Below are positions 25,239 to 38,372 of a stretch of 64,000 nucleotides of DNA, piece by piece. Origin of the DNA: Antedon mediterranea (Eukaryota; Echinodermata; Crinoidea; Comatulida; Antedonidae); assembly GCF_964355755.1 (NCBI RefSeq), contig NC_092678.1, forward strand, positions 6,546,922 to 6,610,921, in the 5' to 3' direction. The first letter of the stretch is position 1. The number at the start of each line of letters is the position of its first letter. Under the pieces are notes generated by a model. It did not search any database and had not been told where the DNA came from. It saw nothing but the letters and a program-made list of their open reading frames with translations. The position numbers were made by a program, and so were the translations under genes.

Positions 25239-26718
25239 CTGATTATTTTTTTTATGACAGGCAATCAGCCTAGCCATAATTTCTTTTTGTTATGATTATT
25301 AATATTTCACCAAGAATATTGCTTCCTTTTTAGATTATATTCCAATATATTTTTACTATGAGAGTAGTTTTGCTTGACGTTTGGTTTTAATGGTTGCCAT
25401 TATTTATAGTCTTTCGATTAATGTAAATTTTTCTAATGTTGCATAAGCTTATCAATTAAATCCATCTGCTGAGCATGACCAAGTGGTTTCCAAACCACTG
25501 ATAATGATTATTATAGATTTTTATTAATATTTTTCATTGCATAGAATATTGAAGTTGATCCATATTTATTTAGTCTGTGGTTGTATAGGCTGATTCTAGT
25601 GTATTGGCTATCATCATTGTAAAAAAACAACCAAATTTTGGCATAAATAAGTCCATGCTACAATTATTAACGTTACATTAATTAATTGCATATTATATGA
25701 TTCTTTTCCATAAAGAGTCAATGTAGCTTCAACTTGCACTTTGTTAGGACCACATCCCCTTTATAAGGATTATACTATATTTCACAAAATGAAAACTAAC
25801 AAACATATTTATGTTATTAGATGGACTATTGAATAGAATCCGATTTACGTATGTTGAAGCAAAATAACGAAAAACAACAAACTCAAAACAGTATCTTTGC
25901 GTACTTAGGAATCAATTACCACAAATGTCAAGTTTATGTATACATTAACCAGTGTTTACGATATTAAATTATATTAAATTCTGTTTACAACATAATGAAT
26001 TAGCAATCGTAAGCCATTAATACAGAAATATATATACTAGTCTTTGTTTGACCTTTCACCTTTAATGTCAACATTAGCTGTCATAATCCCTCGGGTAAAT
26101 ATATGCCAATCATCCGCCAGAGTATAAAGCAAACAGTTTTGAGAAACCAGGTTTCCATGGCACCCGTTTACACGTGACCCAAGAGACCAATTCATCTCTT
26201 ACATAACACAATACATTGCATAATTGATATTTTGCATAAATTAAAATTGTCCTTAAGCACTTAACAAGGACATATAAAAAGAATTTGAATGTTTTTCGTT
26301 TGTGCGTTATGGATCATTTTCTCATCTGCTATTAGTCAACCGCACAGCACACGCTCGTTATTTACTTATACGAGGATTTACGGTTACGACGTAATTGGTT
26401 ATGAAATTTCATAAGATGGTGGAATGAGCATTCTTATGAGACTTGCACAGGATAATGATGTCGTGATGTACTTGAAATTACTTCACATAAGTATCGTTGT
26501 CATCGTTTTGCCTCAATCAACGTCACAGCAACAAACAAGCTTATTATCTTCAAATATATATAGTTTTTAATATAATGTTTGTTTTTTATTTGGTCATTTT
26601 GGTTTTTGATTGGTTTCACTCCTTAAATAGCTTTTTCTTTCTGTCTTATTTGTTTTCTATTTTATTTTAAATTTGTAATGTCAATTAAAAAAACTTTTTG
26701 AAAATGAGATTAATTTCA
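25239..26718. other. Non-coding stretch
   Basis: No gene or repeat was recognised. CpG content is locally higher at 26330-26530 in an otherwise AT-rich sequence. Confidence 0.45.
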
Positions 26719-26861
26719 ATAGAACCCTTATTAATTGAACACCTTCAAGACCCAACAAAGTGTCCCCTGAATAGGGGTTGGCTGTAGTGTTAAAACATAT
26801 ATTTCCCATGTTTTTTTTTGTTTTTCCCCTTAATAGGGTTCTTCCAAAGGTGAAGTTCTAT
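26719..26861. mobile_element. GAACCCYTATTAAGG-family MITE, copy 1
   Basis: ATAGAACCCTTATTAATTG at the left and CTTAATAGGGTTCTTCC near the right are inverted. The interior has CAACAAAGTGTCCCCTGAAT, GGGGTTGGCTGTAGTGTTAA and a T-rich block. The same order occurs at about 35679, 39161, 57511 and 62498. Pogo/Tc1-mariner type is likely from the small size and end sequence but unproven. Confidence 0.6.
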
Positions 26862-26955
26862 CTTAAGTTTACTTTATTTTTCTTTAATACAAACATTCCT
26901 GTTTTCTAGCTGGTCCAATGATTCCACTAGTACATGGAACGTTTTAGTAGACTTA

Positions 26956-27608
26956 GACCCCATTTACACTTACGATTTAGGCCGGCCCTGGGTCGGCCCT
27001 GGGTCGGCAATTGATAAGTGTAAATACTCCAAAAAGTTAGGCCGGCCCTGGGCCGGACGCAGATCTGGGCCACCTCTCCAGGTAGGTTCAGGAGCGGCTT
27101 TTACGTTTGGGCCGGCTTACGCAGTGAACCGTGAACAACGTTTGACCTTTTTATGAGGTTGTTGTTATGACGATCCGACATTCTCAGTACATACCGTACC
27201 TTCCTCCTTTCCGGGCGACAATTTGTTTTCTTCATTATATAGTTAAATTTATTTTCAGACATCTTCTTTCAATAAAGTATTCCTCCGCTTGTTTCGCATA
27301 TACATAAAATATAGCCATATTATATATAAAACAGTGGGGTTCATTTTGTTTTTAATGGGACAAAAAACAACAATACAGTATAAATATAAAACGGTCGGTT
27401 CGCGCGGAGAGTTGAATTGACGATCGAGAGAGAAAAATGTAAACAAACTGTACTTCGTATCCCAGCATGCAATGGTACTTCCGATAAAATTATTTACGAC
27501 CAGTAATCTGCGTCGCTAGTGTAAACGCTCTGGGGCCGGCCTAAAAGGTAAATATTTGCAACCGGCCCAGGACCGGCCCTGGACCCAAACGTAAGTGTAA
27601 ATGGGGTC
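26956..27608. mobile_element. PIF/Harbinger-type MITE, 653 bp
   Basis: Perfect 19-bp inverted ends, GACCCCATTTACACTTACG (26956-26974) and its complement (27590-27608), are flanked by TTA at 26953-26955 and 27609-27611. A TWA target duplication is typical of PIF/Harbinger. Subterminal regions are unusually GC-rich with repeated GGCCGGCCCTGGG units. The interior holds CCCAGCATGCAATG (27461-27474) followed at once by GTACTTCCGATA. No transposase is present. Confidence 0.85.
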
Positions 27609-28331
27609 TTAGTTTCCTTTCAATAATTTGCTCAATTGTTTTTATTTTGGTTGCACCACTAACGACAGTGTGTGCCACTGATAAAAAAGTGATGACCAAT
27701 AAATAAATAAATAAATATTCCTTTTAATACTGTACACTTGTAATAGGAATGTGGGTGGTGGTTTATTGAAGGCAGAAAACTTATAAATAGCTTTCAATCT
27801 GGGTGGAAGACTTCGAAGGTGGGTGTTGGTTCCGCCCATTTCCTCCCACCACAATTAAATCCATGTGGTAGTAGTACAGCCATGGAGAAATCAGTTAGGA
27901 CAGCTTACAACTATCTAATCAATTTGATTGTCAATTGTTATTTTTCTTATAGATTTCCATATCTTGTATCCTTCCTGTAACACAATAGAAATGTTAGAGC
28001 TTGTTATTTTGCTGGTACTCTGAACACATGTGCATACCAGGAATCAGAGCTCACGTTCTCATTGTTTGGTCATACCTCAACGGTTAGCTAATTTACACCC
28101 TCCTAGTCCATTTAACAAAGATAAAAAACAATCTAGCAAGACATTGCCCTCCGATGAGCAAGATACATGTTTTACCAGCCCACAAAAGGTGTTTATTTGA
28201 TTTGTGTATCGTCAATCGATTTAGAAAGTCAGAATGGAATACCAAGCCCAGAATAGTTGATAAATTAAGTGGTGTTTTTTGTGTTTGTTCGGCTGGAAGA
28301 TTGAAGGACAGTGGGTGATTGTGATAGAGGA
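27609..28331. other. Non-coding stretch
   Basis: An (AAAT)n microsatellite lies at 27697-27716. No gene was recognised. The 70-codon minus frame at 27642-27854 has no signature. Confidence 0.5.
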
Positions 28332-29461
28332 CAAGAGAAAAACCAACATTTAAGGAAGCTTGGTGATATTTAAAAGTGCATTAGGTTGAAACTATTTATA
28401 CCGGCTTCCTTATTCCCTTCTAAAGTGCATTCAAAACCAACTGAAACCAAAGAGGTTATAATCACTTGCTTGTCCTTTTCTGATCTATTTAGTGCATCTT
28501 GCTATTCACATCTCAAATAACTTTAATACCAAAACAATTTTTTTTAAATATGATAGAAGAAAAAAGTAAATTTTTGAAGAAATTTACTGGTTCCTTCAAC
28601 GTTTTTACTGTTAATATGCTGTTTGACTTGCATTTTACTTTCATAAATTGTTGTGAGGTGGTTTCCCGAATGATCGTAAAATCAAAACGGTACTGGGTAT
28701 GACCAACTAGCGTTATTGTCACCGGCTAGTCATCCATTCATAGAAGTACTAATGTAGTAGCCTACCTGTACGGTGACCATAGAATGTGACCCGAGGCATG
28801 ACTAACTACGACTTTTAGATGATAGAAAGTTGAGAAAAAATGTTACGAGTAGTTGTACGACATGAAGATGTTTATGAAATTAAGTCAATAATACTAAGTA
28901 TCGTAGATTTTAGGCGATCTTGTCAAAGGTCAAGCGCCATATAGCCTGCCACGTTTCGATATTCAATCGTTTTTACTGTTAATGCATTTTACTTTCATAA
29001 ATTTGCAGATTAAATAAAGTATAGAAACATAGAAATTCTGTGAAAACCTAAGAGAAAACCCAACATTTAAGGAAGCTTGGTGATATTTAGACTTACATTT
29101 TACTTTTCATAAATTTGCAGTAAAACGTAAAAGAAAAATCAATTTATTTATAACATTATAATCTTAAGAAAGAACCTTACAAATCTGTCCATGTCCTTCG
29201 AAGCTACTGGCATCAGTCTTATCACTTCTTTTAGTAAAATGTGAAAAATCACCTAGGCTGATTACTTTCCTTAAACTTGTTCAAAGAATAAACTTTATTA
29301 GAGATACTAATAGATACATTTTCTGTGAACTAAGTTAATTTAATCTTTGAATTAACCTTTGTCGTGCTTTGCAAATCAAACCAGTTCAGTACTGTGTCCT
29401 TCAAACTACTGGCGTCAGTTTTTGCATCTTCAAGATCTTTAGTAAAATTTGACAAATTACC
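28332..29461. repeat. Interleaved local duplications
   Basis: Three separate blocks recur. GAGAAAAxCCAACATTTAAGG with GAAGCTTGGTGATATT occurs at 28332 and 29047. CGTTTTTACTGTTAAT followed by CATTTTACTTTCATAAAT occurs at 28600 and 28968, with a third partial at about 29095. GTCCTTC(G/A)AA with CTACTGGC(A/G)TCAGT occurs at 29193 and 29396. The order differs between copies, so this is a patchwork and not one clean tandem repeat. Confidence 0.7.
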
Positions 29462-32400
29462 TTTTCTTTCTTAGAGTATATTTTTCATTTAGATGTAAGG
29501 CTGAATATGGACAAAAGCCAGTATTTCATTAAAACGTCCTTCAAGAAAATGGCTAACTATGGTTAAATTAACTGTATGGATCAAACTATATTATACTTCT
29601 ATTAGTGCTTGAATGTTCATTAATTTTCTGTACAATATCTGACGAATTTCCTCGTTAAGTTGAACTGAAAACCAACATTGATTAATTTCTAACAGAAGTA
29701 GCGGAGGCCAGCTTTGCAACAAGTTGAATAGTTCTGTTTCCCCTGATCAATCTTAAACGACAATTTATATGATTATTCACCTCGATGTTATTACTTACCT
29801 AGCTGTTATTATTTTCAATGGAAATGTGTTTTATTTTTAGAAAGAGTATTCATTAGCCCTTCTTGTGAAAACTTATTTGCAACGGAAAGATAAATTGGTT
29901 CATTCTTTCAACTGGATGTTAAGCCATTTGTCTATGTTTTTGTAGGCCTACTATATTTTGTGTACTCAAAAACATATAGTATTGTCTTTATCTATGCTAA
30001 TCGTGTAGGTATTACATTGTGGCTACCATGGGTCTGTAGAGGGCCTAATCCGTTGAATTGCCTCAACGTTTGATTTAAACTGCAGACATTTAGTCATCAA
30101 CACTTTCCTCTTGTCTGATTGGTTACATGTCTGCGTTACTATTCTGTGCCGTGAATATTACATTTAAGGTATTGTGAACATGAATGATGGCAAAAGAAAC
30201 ACTGCAGAATAGAATGTGCATCAATTTAATCTATCAACCGGTTTATAGCCATAACATTTTACACCCTCCTGGTAATATGTTGCTTTATTTTGGCACCTTT
30301 TAACCAGTTGGTATCAAATAAAGCTGATCAAACTATTTTTCTATATTACCTCTTGTTTCCCTGTTGATACAACCTGTTTAAATCTATTTTTCCATTGTCA
30401 TTTCAAGTGCAACATGGATCTAGACGCCTCATTGTTCTTAATTGCCTTCATTCTTTTCATTTTATTTTGCTAAATCACTTTTAAATTGTAAACTCTGCAT
30501 TCACTAGTTTAGAACTGATGTGATTAATTACCTTGTCAGGTAATCTAAAGATTTTTTTTTTGTGAACGTATTTGGTACAAAGCATATTAAAAAAAGAAAT
30601 CATTCGCTCAATTGTTAATATTTAGGTTACTGGGATTAAGGCTTATCCTTGATGGGCTTATATTTGACACCATTCATTAAAGTTCAATACTTTTTAGTTT
30701 AAATTGGTTTTTTTTAAACTTTGATTATAAACTTGAAGATCAAAGTTTATGATCAATTATTGTGATATTTTTTTTAATTCATAAAACGTTATTGCTTTGT
30801 TAATTATCAAGATAAAAGATGGTTTTTTAAAATATATTATCTTGGAATGGCCTAATAATGGCCTTATTGCTTGGCATTGGTCCCCAGGGGTTTATGTCCT
30901 AGTTCCTTATGTCAATTTAAAAGAAAACAAAAGAGAAGCGTTTATATCTAAATATTAATTAACCTCTTTGGATCTTTAATTGCTTTTCCAGTAGAAATCA
31001 AAGCCTATCTGGTTAACCTGGCATTAGCCTAGCTTAAGAAGTAGGTCTTGCTCTTAACAGATTTGTCTAGTCTAAAATTATCAATGCTAAAGATCAAAGC
31101 ATGATTCGATCTTGGCTTGGTACTACTTAGTTTGTGATAATCACCCTCCATTCTTTTATACGTGGTGTAATTGTTCTGAGTGGAGATGGGAAAGAACATC
31201 CACCTTGCAATCTTCCACCCACCTTTTTTTTACCTCTCCCATTCAGCTCATTTTCAACATAGCACCTACCCTTTCAGTTTGGTTCTATTTGCGTCACATG
31301 GTTAATTGACTATCTAGGCCTCTGGGTATTATTGTACCAGTCTCATAAAATATTGTTGAAGGATTGGATGTTTGGTAAAAGAACATTGTCAAAGTCTAAG
31401 TATACTTTTGCAAAATAGGACTGATGATAAACCATTGATTCCATTAGCGTTCTGGCAGTCTAAAGAAGTCTCATTGATTACGCGTAGCAGTTGTCAGAGC
31501 CTATTCAATGTCAAACGCAACAGATTAGCTTTACAGCGTTACTAGGGCTACAGGCAATACGTTTGCTTAGCTCACTATCAATTATACTATAGCATTCAGA
31601 TGGCGTATACCAAAGGTCAATGCGTGTGCTACTGAGATGAGTTTTGATTATTAACTAAAGAACACAGTTGAATTTTGATCATAACTTGGTTTTTAATCTA
31701 CTTGTCTTTTCCAGTAATAAGTTTTTTAATATTTAGTCATAATTAAGGAAAATATTTATATAAGAAAATGGTTAGTTAACCTTTAAGAAAAATGAAAATA
31801 TATTTTAAATGAAAATGATTTTATATGTGTAATCAAACCAAAGATTTTTTGCTGAACTAAGGTCAACACAATCGTACTGCTGAAGTTTCTGTACTTGGAA
31901 AAAAATTGCAAATTGTTTAGAATGTAACTCATTAAGTTAATTATATAATGCCATAAAGATGTTCTTCCATGATTTAAATTATTTTCAATTGCATCAGAGA
32001 TACTGTACATGATACATTAATTCTTTTTAAACCACAGCAAAGATAGCTAGACATTTATCTCAACTCACTAGCTTAAATTCCACTATTTCAGCACAAATTT
32101 ACAGCATGATGTGAACTATCGATTTCTGCAAATCTTGAAATGGCTTTGAGCAAAATTATCTTTTAAATTCAAGATCAATATCTATGCTCACTATAAACAT
32201 GTTTAATGTGGTTTAAAAGGTTAGCACCTGCTTTGAAGATATCAAGTCAATGGTTCATATCTTTTTTTATGATCATTAGTTATCTATAAAATACTGCATT
32301 ATATAATTACCGGCAGCATTTATTGTGTTGAACTTAACAATTAAATTAGGACAATCGCTACTAAAATTGTCTATGATTGATTAGATTTGAACATATTTTG

Positions 32401-34650
32401 GCAGATCTGGAATGAAATCGTTTAGAAAATATATTTTAGACAATAAAAACAAAGAAAGACGACACTGATATCTTTTAAAAAAGACAGTCACATAATTCAG
32501 CGGATATACAAAGAGCTTGTATTCAGCAACTTTTTATGTTAAATCTATTTTTTATCGCCAAGATGAATTGTAACCGAATTTAAGAAATATGTTTTACTGT
32601 AAGTGTTTCTAATAAGTGTTCAAGTAAATGACAATTTTTGGTTATCTGCATAAATAAATGCACACATGTGGCAGTTTTCTGCTCCAAATTCAAATTGATC
32701 ACCAGTTACTATTGCTTGCGTTTCCATGGAAATGGTCACTGAGAATAAAGTTTGTATAAAAAAAAAAATTAGATATTAAAAAAAAGCTTACTTCAATTTG
32801 TATATAGTTCTTAATTGAGAAAGAATGAAGACGTGATATTATGGAACATTTGAAATACATTATCAACACAATGTATATATTTTTTTATACTTCATTAGTA
32901 ATTTTACAACATTTGTTTGATTGTCCAGTACTTTCAACTGATAAAATATTTGCTGATTTGCCAGTAGTGGCTACATAAACACATTTATTAGTAACATCAT
33001 TATTTTTCCTACCTTTGTCCAGACATTTTTCTTAAATTTAACAGTATGTTTGCCATGTGTGTTATTAACACCATTTCATGTTAATTTTATGCTGGATTAT
33101 TGTATGTCATGTACAAAATATTAGTAGTTGATGGTTATATCAATGGATTTTACTAAATCTAACAGCTCAGTTCGGTGCCCGCATTATTTTCCCATACGGA
33201 TAGCTTTTATCCGCTATTAATTTATGATTGAATAGTTGTAATTAAAAGATAACGCTTTTATCGTTTTAATGTCGAGATTGACGTAACGACGATGTTCTCT
33301 GGAGAACTGATCAGGAAATTTGACTTCCGATGCGAATCTCGATAGACTATCAAATGTACTATATATTCTGGTACAGTAGTTTAATAGGAACTACTGCTGT
33401 ACATGTATATAATGTACACCTGACCCAACAGCAAGTGTAAAGTTAAACCAGGGAAGAGTGAAATTTTCCTGATTAAAATATTTGTGTATTTAATTCAAAG
33501 CAATGCGAAGATAAAACATTTGGTTATTATTTTACACTTCATTTTACAATTTTCACACCTCGTCTACTCCCCTCCCCCCCCCCCCCCCTATTTTAAATTC
33601 CTGAATTCATCACCAATGCGACCAGATCATTTGAATCTTGGGGAAAGTCCCAGCTAACCCAACAACCCTCTAGGAATTTATTGTTCATAAAACATATTAA
33701 TTTTAGATGTTGTATATTAAAATCATATTGTTTGTTGTAAATGTTGGTACCACAAATTGTGTTTGTAAATTGAGCACTTGTATTTGGAAAGTGTTACTGT
33801 AGCAAAGCTTTTTCTCTTCATATTTCCGTTCTTATGACAGTAATGAAATATGACATCTACAAATGCCTAATAATTACCCTTTCTACCCTCTGTAATTTGT
33901 TGGGACAAACAAAACCGTTCTTCGTCCCAAACATCTTAATTTATCCATTTTATCTGGCATCAGTCTATTACAATTCTAATCTCTTCATCTGTGACAATCT
34001 ATTTTAAATTTTCTCTCACGCAATTGTCATACGAATGAATGAATGTTATTTAAAGCCTAATTTTCCAGCTGTAACAGTAAGTCAGTGTTCTGATATTTAT
34101 ACTACTGTATATTCTAGCCTACAGAAAAAGGTCAGTGAATCTGTTGCTATAGGCTGTTTAAAAGCAGAAATCAACGTTTCGCTAATAGCTTAATTTCGGC
34201 CTAGATATTTACAAACTGTTTTGCTGTACCCTGCTGGATTAGGTCGATAATTACGAGTGTTTTAAACGGTAATACTTGACGAAACCCTTGATATGGGTCA
34301 CAATCTGATCGACACATGTTCTGGAGGCCTGCTGTGTTTTTTCTAATGGTGTACAGTTAACATCAGGGTAATGTTAGTAGCTGGAGAATGTTGGATTTGA
34401 TGAGGAGATAGCTGATTGTGTGTTATTTCACAGCTGTTTATCAGTTTAATCATAATTGCTAATGTTGTGGTTATTATGTTAAAAGTCATATGTTGCAAGA
34501 CGTAAGCAATAAACATGACATGGTAGTGCATTGAGTATTACCACATTTACCAAATTTGACAATCCATAGATATTTTTGTGGTAGCTTTGCATATAAATGG
34601 TTTTCCAACATGAATTACCGTTTTTATAATTGTTTAAGCACTCCACTGTA
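29462..34650. other. Non-coding AT-rich stretch
   Basis: No gene was recognised. A short perfect hairpin (TAAACTTTGAT at 30715 with its complement ending 30749) and a C-run at 33571-33588 are the only structures noted. Open frames are below 76 codons and lack signatures. Confidence 0.5.
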
Positions 34651-34920
34651 CTATGGACCTATGATTCTATGGACCTATGATTCTATGGACCTATGATTCT
34701 ATGGACCTATTATTCTATGAACCTACTGTATGATTCTATGGACCTATGATTCTATGGACCTATTATTCTATGAACCTACTGTATGATTCTATGGACCTAT
34801 GATTCTATGGATCTATTATTCTATGAACCTACTGTATGATTCTATGGACCTATGATTCTATGGACCTATTATTCTATGAACCTACTGTATGATTCTATGG
34901 ACCTATGACTCTATGGACCT
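34651..34920. repeat. 53-bp higher-order satellite built from a 16-bp unit
   Basis: The base unit is ATTCTATGGACCTATG. Variants ending in CTATTATTCTATGAACC and TACTGTATG close each block. ACTGTA recurs at 34725, 34778, 34831 and 34884, exactly 53 bp apart. Four complete higher-order units are followed and preceded by plain base units. The copies are almost identical, so the array is recent. Confidence 0.95.
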
Positions 34921-35668
34921 TTGCATATAGTAATATAGTTATTCTTTATTATGTACATTTACTGTACACCAGACCAACAGCTAAACATCCTAAATGAAGG
35001 GTGATGCTATGAGAGTAAAGCATCTAGCCTAGCACAGTTATCATTGCATGATATGAAATATAAATTATATTAAATTTGACTAATCATTTATGAGAAAGTT
35101 ATTGATATATGAGACCCTAACCAGCACATGACCTAGTTACTATAAAAAAATATTATTTAATTGTTTTTCAAATTAAATTGCAGCTGTTTAAAGCAACAAC
35201 TTTGATAGCACAAAAGCTGTTAATGTTAAAATCCAATTGGCACAAGATAACTGCTAGAGAAATGAGTGCATCGTGTGAAAATGATTTATAGGTCGTTCAT
35301 CAAACTCTCTCACAGTATATAGTATTCGGACGCGTTATATTATATATTAAAGCAATTATTAGTATTGGTAACTATGGTTTCGCATGCTAAATGAGCTTTA
35401 TAAGATAAGTATTATTTGGATTTCTGGACACATGAACATATGGATAATTATACATTGTCTAAATTATGTTACGATCATCCATCTTGCTCTATCAGTTTAT
35501 AGAATTCGTAGACATTAAATTATATATTACGGTGATTATTATCATTAGTTACCATGGTAATATGTTTATGAGAAGTTTTATTTACATTTTCTGTACACAT
35601 GAATATACAACGTAGGCAGACAGTATATATTACTTAACTACTGACATTACTGTACTATGGCTGTGCAT
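34921..35668. other. Non-coding stretch
   Basis: Two loosely related segments share TATAGTATTCGGACG or TATAGAATTCGTAGAC followed by TTA-TATTA-rich sequence (about 35318 and 35496, roughly 178 bp apart). This is an old tandem duplication. No gene recognised. Confidence 0.45.
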
Positions 35669-35810
35669 ATGAGAGTGCAATAGAACCCCTTTTAAAGGGT
35701 TTTATTGCACTCTCATGAATAGGGCTGGATATAGTGTTATTAACATGTATTTCTCCTTGTTCGTTTCACTGAAAAGTTGGATGTTCCCAATGAGGTTTTA
35801 CTTTTTTATT
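35669..35810. mobile_element. GAACCCYTATTAAGG-family MITE, copy 2, with a strong hairpin
   Basis: A 20-bp inverted repeat, ATGAGAGTGCAATAGAACCC (35669-35688) and its complement (35697-35716), surrounds an 8-nt loop. The single mismatch would be a G-U pair in RNA. It is followed by AATAGGGCTGGATATAGTGTTA and CTCCTTGTTCGTTTCACTGA, as in the family interior, then a degraded right end. Confidence 0.6.
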
Positions 35811-36489
35811 TCCTGACACAGTATAACAAATTATATGGTTTTATAACCCCTACTGTTACAACCTACGAAATATCCTTAAACCTAGGCCTAGCTTGTTTTT
35901 TCCACTAATAGCTCTTTACAACAGGTTTGACTCTTAAAACTTAAATATTTAATGTTAAATGATGTAGTTTTTATATTTTTATTTCATCTATGATTTATAA
36001 CTTGTTTCAGTGCTTCCTAATTAAATATTAATTTATTATTTTAGAATTGTAAATGAGTATAAATTGATTATTCTCACTCACCAGGTACTGTATGTCTGAC
36101 TATAAATAGCACAATATTATTTATGGATTTATATATCATACATATTTAATCATTTAAGAGCGATTGCAAGTGCAAAATATAATATTTTATTTATTTGCGG
36201 AGTCCTTGAATTATCAAAGTGTACCTATTACGTGACCCTTACGAAGTAAGAGTAGAATAATTGGTTTCGGAAACTTGAAAGAAATGAAATATTTATACTT
36301 ATTTTACATAGTGTGGGATTATACCATAATACTGTATATAAAAAAGGTCAGGTAAATGTCTTATATATTGTGAATGAATCGCTATTTCTGTTTTTGGCTT
36401 CAATTCAAACCAATGTGGCTGTATCTTCCTTAACCGTTCCTTGCTGGATCTGTGGGTTCACAAATAGTAAATGCGCTATGTTACTTCTT
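35811..36489. other. Non-coding stretch
   Basis: AT-rich, with a TAGGCCTA palindrome at 35883. No gene was recognised. Confidence 0.45.
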
Positions 36490-36652
36490 AAGCGTGGTTC
36501 CCACTAGCGACGCAACGCAAGAACGTAACGCAACGCAAGTGAATTGACCAATCACAAGCGATGGCTTATTTGCTTGTGATTGCTAACTGTCTATAACTTT
36601 GCTTGTCATTGGTTACGTCCGTTGCCTTACGTTCTAGTGGGAACCAAGCTTA
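36490..36652. mobile_element. Short MITE with GTGGTTCCCACTAG ends
   Basis: The left end AGCGTGGTTCCCACTAG and the right-end complement AGCTTGGTTCCCACTAG form inverted repeats about 163 bp apart. Inside lie ACGCAACGCAAG and its inverted relatives, plus TTGCTTGTGATTG facing ATCACAAGCGATGG, so the whole unit can fold back. The flanks are TTA and TAC, close to a Harbinger-like TWA target but not an exact duplication. Confidence 0.7.
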
Positions 36653-37120
36653 CGTCCATACATGAATATTACCAATCACTATCTATCGTTAGTTCCACCT
36701 TTATAATTGGAATGATCACTTACTTCTGTACCTGTGTGACGAGAAATCTTCAAATTATGTGCCAAAATAGAGGCTCACTAAACGCACAGATTACTGTGCT
36801 ATTTGCCAGAGCTTTTCAAAGCTAAATTATATATCGTTTTATGTAGTTATGTAATCTGTCTCTTATACTAAAAGCATTACTCTAGCGGTTTATAACCTTT
36901 TCAGCCTGTTCAACCATCAACCATTTACTGTTTATATTATATACTTAAATATGCATTGAAAAGGGATGTTTTATCATCAGTTAATCCAGTGCACATTATT
37001 GTCTTTGTATTATGTTTGAACTTTTTCATGTTGAAGAATAAAGATCTTTCAAACTCAACATCACTTTTGGCATAACATAATAAACAGTCATCTTGGTACA
37101 GACTAATAAATTCTAACGCT
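36653..37120. other. Non-coding stretch with possible retroelement 3' end
   Basis: GTATTATGTTTGAAC followed by GTTGAAGAATAAAGATC (about 37005-37050) resembles the 3' tail of non-LTR retroelements, but no coding part is present. No gene recognised. Confidence 0.3.
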
Positions 37121-37126
37121 GGATGT

Positions 37127-38366
37127 CAGGGCATCATTTATAAGGAGCGCCTGCGCGACCGCGCTCCTCCGCGCTCCTCAACAGGCTTCGAGGAGAGCAA
37201 TTTATCGCGCTCCCTAATTTTCAAAATAGAGCCTAGCTTTTGACAGTGTTGATTTTTCTGTCAAGAGGCCTAAAAACACGTGGTTTTTTAAAAGTTAAAA
37301 CCAATCTAGGCCTACTAGGCTAATAGTATATAAGCTAAGTTATAAAGCTACAAGCCTAATGGCAGTCCCTCGTTTTTAAGGATCGCGAGCGCGATCGCAA
37401 TCAACAACCTTCGAAAAGGAGAGCAATTCATCGCGCTCCATCTCACAGTACAGTGCGAGGTACCAACAAAGGGGATTCCCCTGCCTGCGCGCATTCAAGG
37501 GCGAGTTTACTTCATCGCCTCATAGTGCAACCAGTACGGTGTCATAGAAACACCTCCTTTACAGGAAGATCATGTCCCAACCAATAATTTTTCCCTTTAT
37601 GTTTTTATGGAACGAGTTAATAAAATATATTTAATTTTAAAAGGAAACATTAATATAGGAGGCCTAAATATAATGTTTATTATTTAAAAAAGCTTAGCTG
37701 CTGGTTGCTTTAATTATGTCATTTTGAAGATGGATTATTTCTTCGAAAGTTCTAACCAATTTTGGTCACTCAAATCCTCCTCAAAACACGTGCTGATGTG
37801 TGACGTCAGCATCTTCTAGAAACTCTCTCAGCCCTCCCCCTATTGTGCGTGCGCCCATGTGTGACACATGTAAACACGATCAAATATCTTTCTTAATTAT
37901 TTTAAAATGACACTTTGTAACTTATTATCAATATTTTAATGGCTGTTGCATGTTAGAATTGTATAATTTATGAATTGCAGGTAAATACTTTTCAGGTTTT
38001 CTGTCTGATTTCTAGGCCAACAAGCTAGGCTAGAAAAGCTAGGCTAAAGGCATATAGTTGGCCAGGACAGGATTCTCCAGGCTCCTGAAACCCAATCTAC
38101 CCAGGCAGGCCATAAAAAAAAAAATTGGCTTGAGTTTTTTGTACTGTAGAATAATACGATCCCCACGGAAAATATTGTGTGTAAAGGTGGGTGTGGGGGA
38201 TTTTAGGGGAGAGGTACAGACAGTATACATTTGTTGTTCCCGGCGGGGGGGGGGGGGGGGAAATGTGTACGATTTAAAATTTTTGCAAGGAGAGCGAATT
38301 GCTCTCCTCGGTGATTTGAGGAGAGCGATTTGTTGCTCTCCTGGGTTTTGCATACGTGATGCCCTG
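37127..38366. mobile_element. Inverted-repeat element, 1.24 kb, 6-bp target duplication
   Basis: The ends CAGGGCATCA (37127) and TGATGCCCTG (ending 38366) are inverted. GGATGT lies immediately outside both (37121-37126 and 38367-38372). The element carries four copies of GGAGAGC-AATT-type blocks ending GCTCTCC or GCGCTCC (37190, 37418, 38287, 38317), strong self-complementary units. It also carries a C/G-rich run at 38232-38250. Overlapping frames of 104 (minus) and 107 (plus) codons at 38039-38381 cover the same bases and look non-coding. The superfamily is unclear: CAGGG suits hAT, but the duplication is 6 bp. Confidence 0.75.
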
Positions 38367-38372
38367 GGATGT

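Noticed and set aside
34651-34920. CRISPR-like array
   Set aside because: The units are contiguous with no unique spacers of constant length, and the context is a eukaryotic intron or intergenic region.
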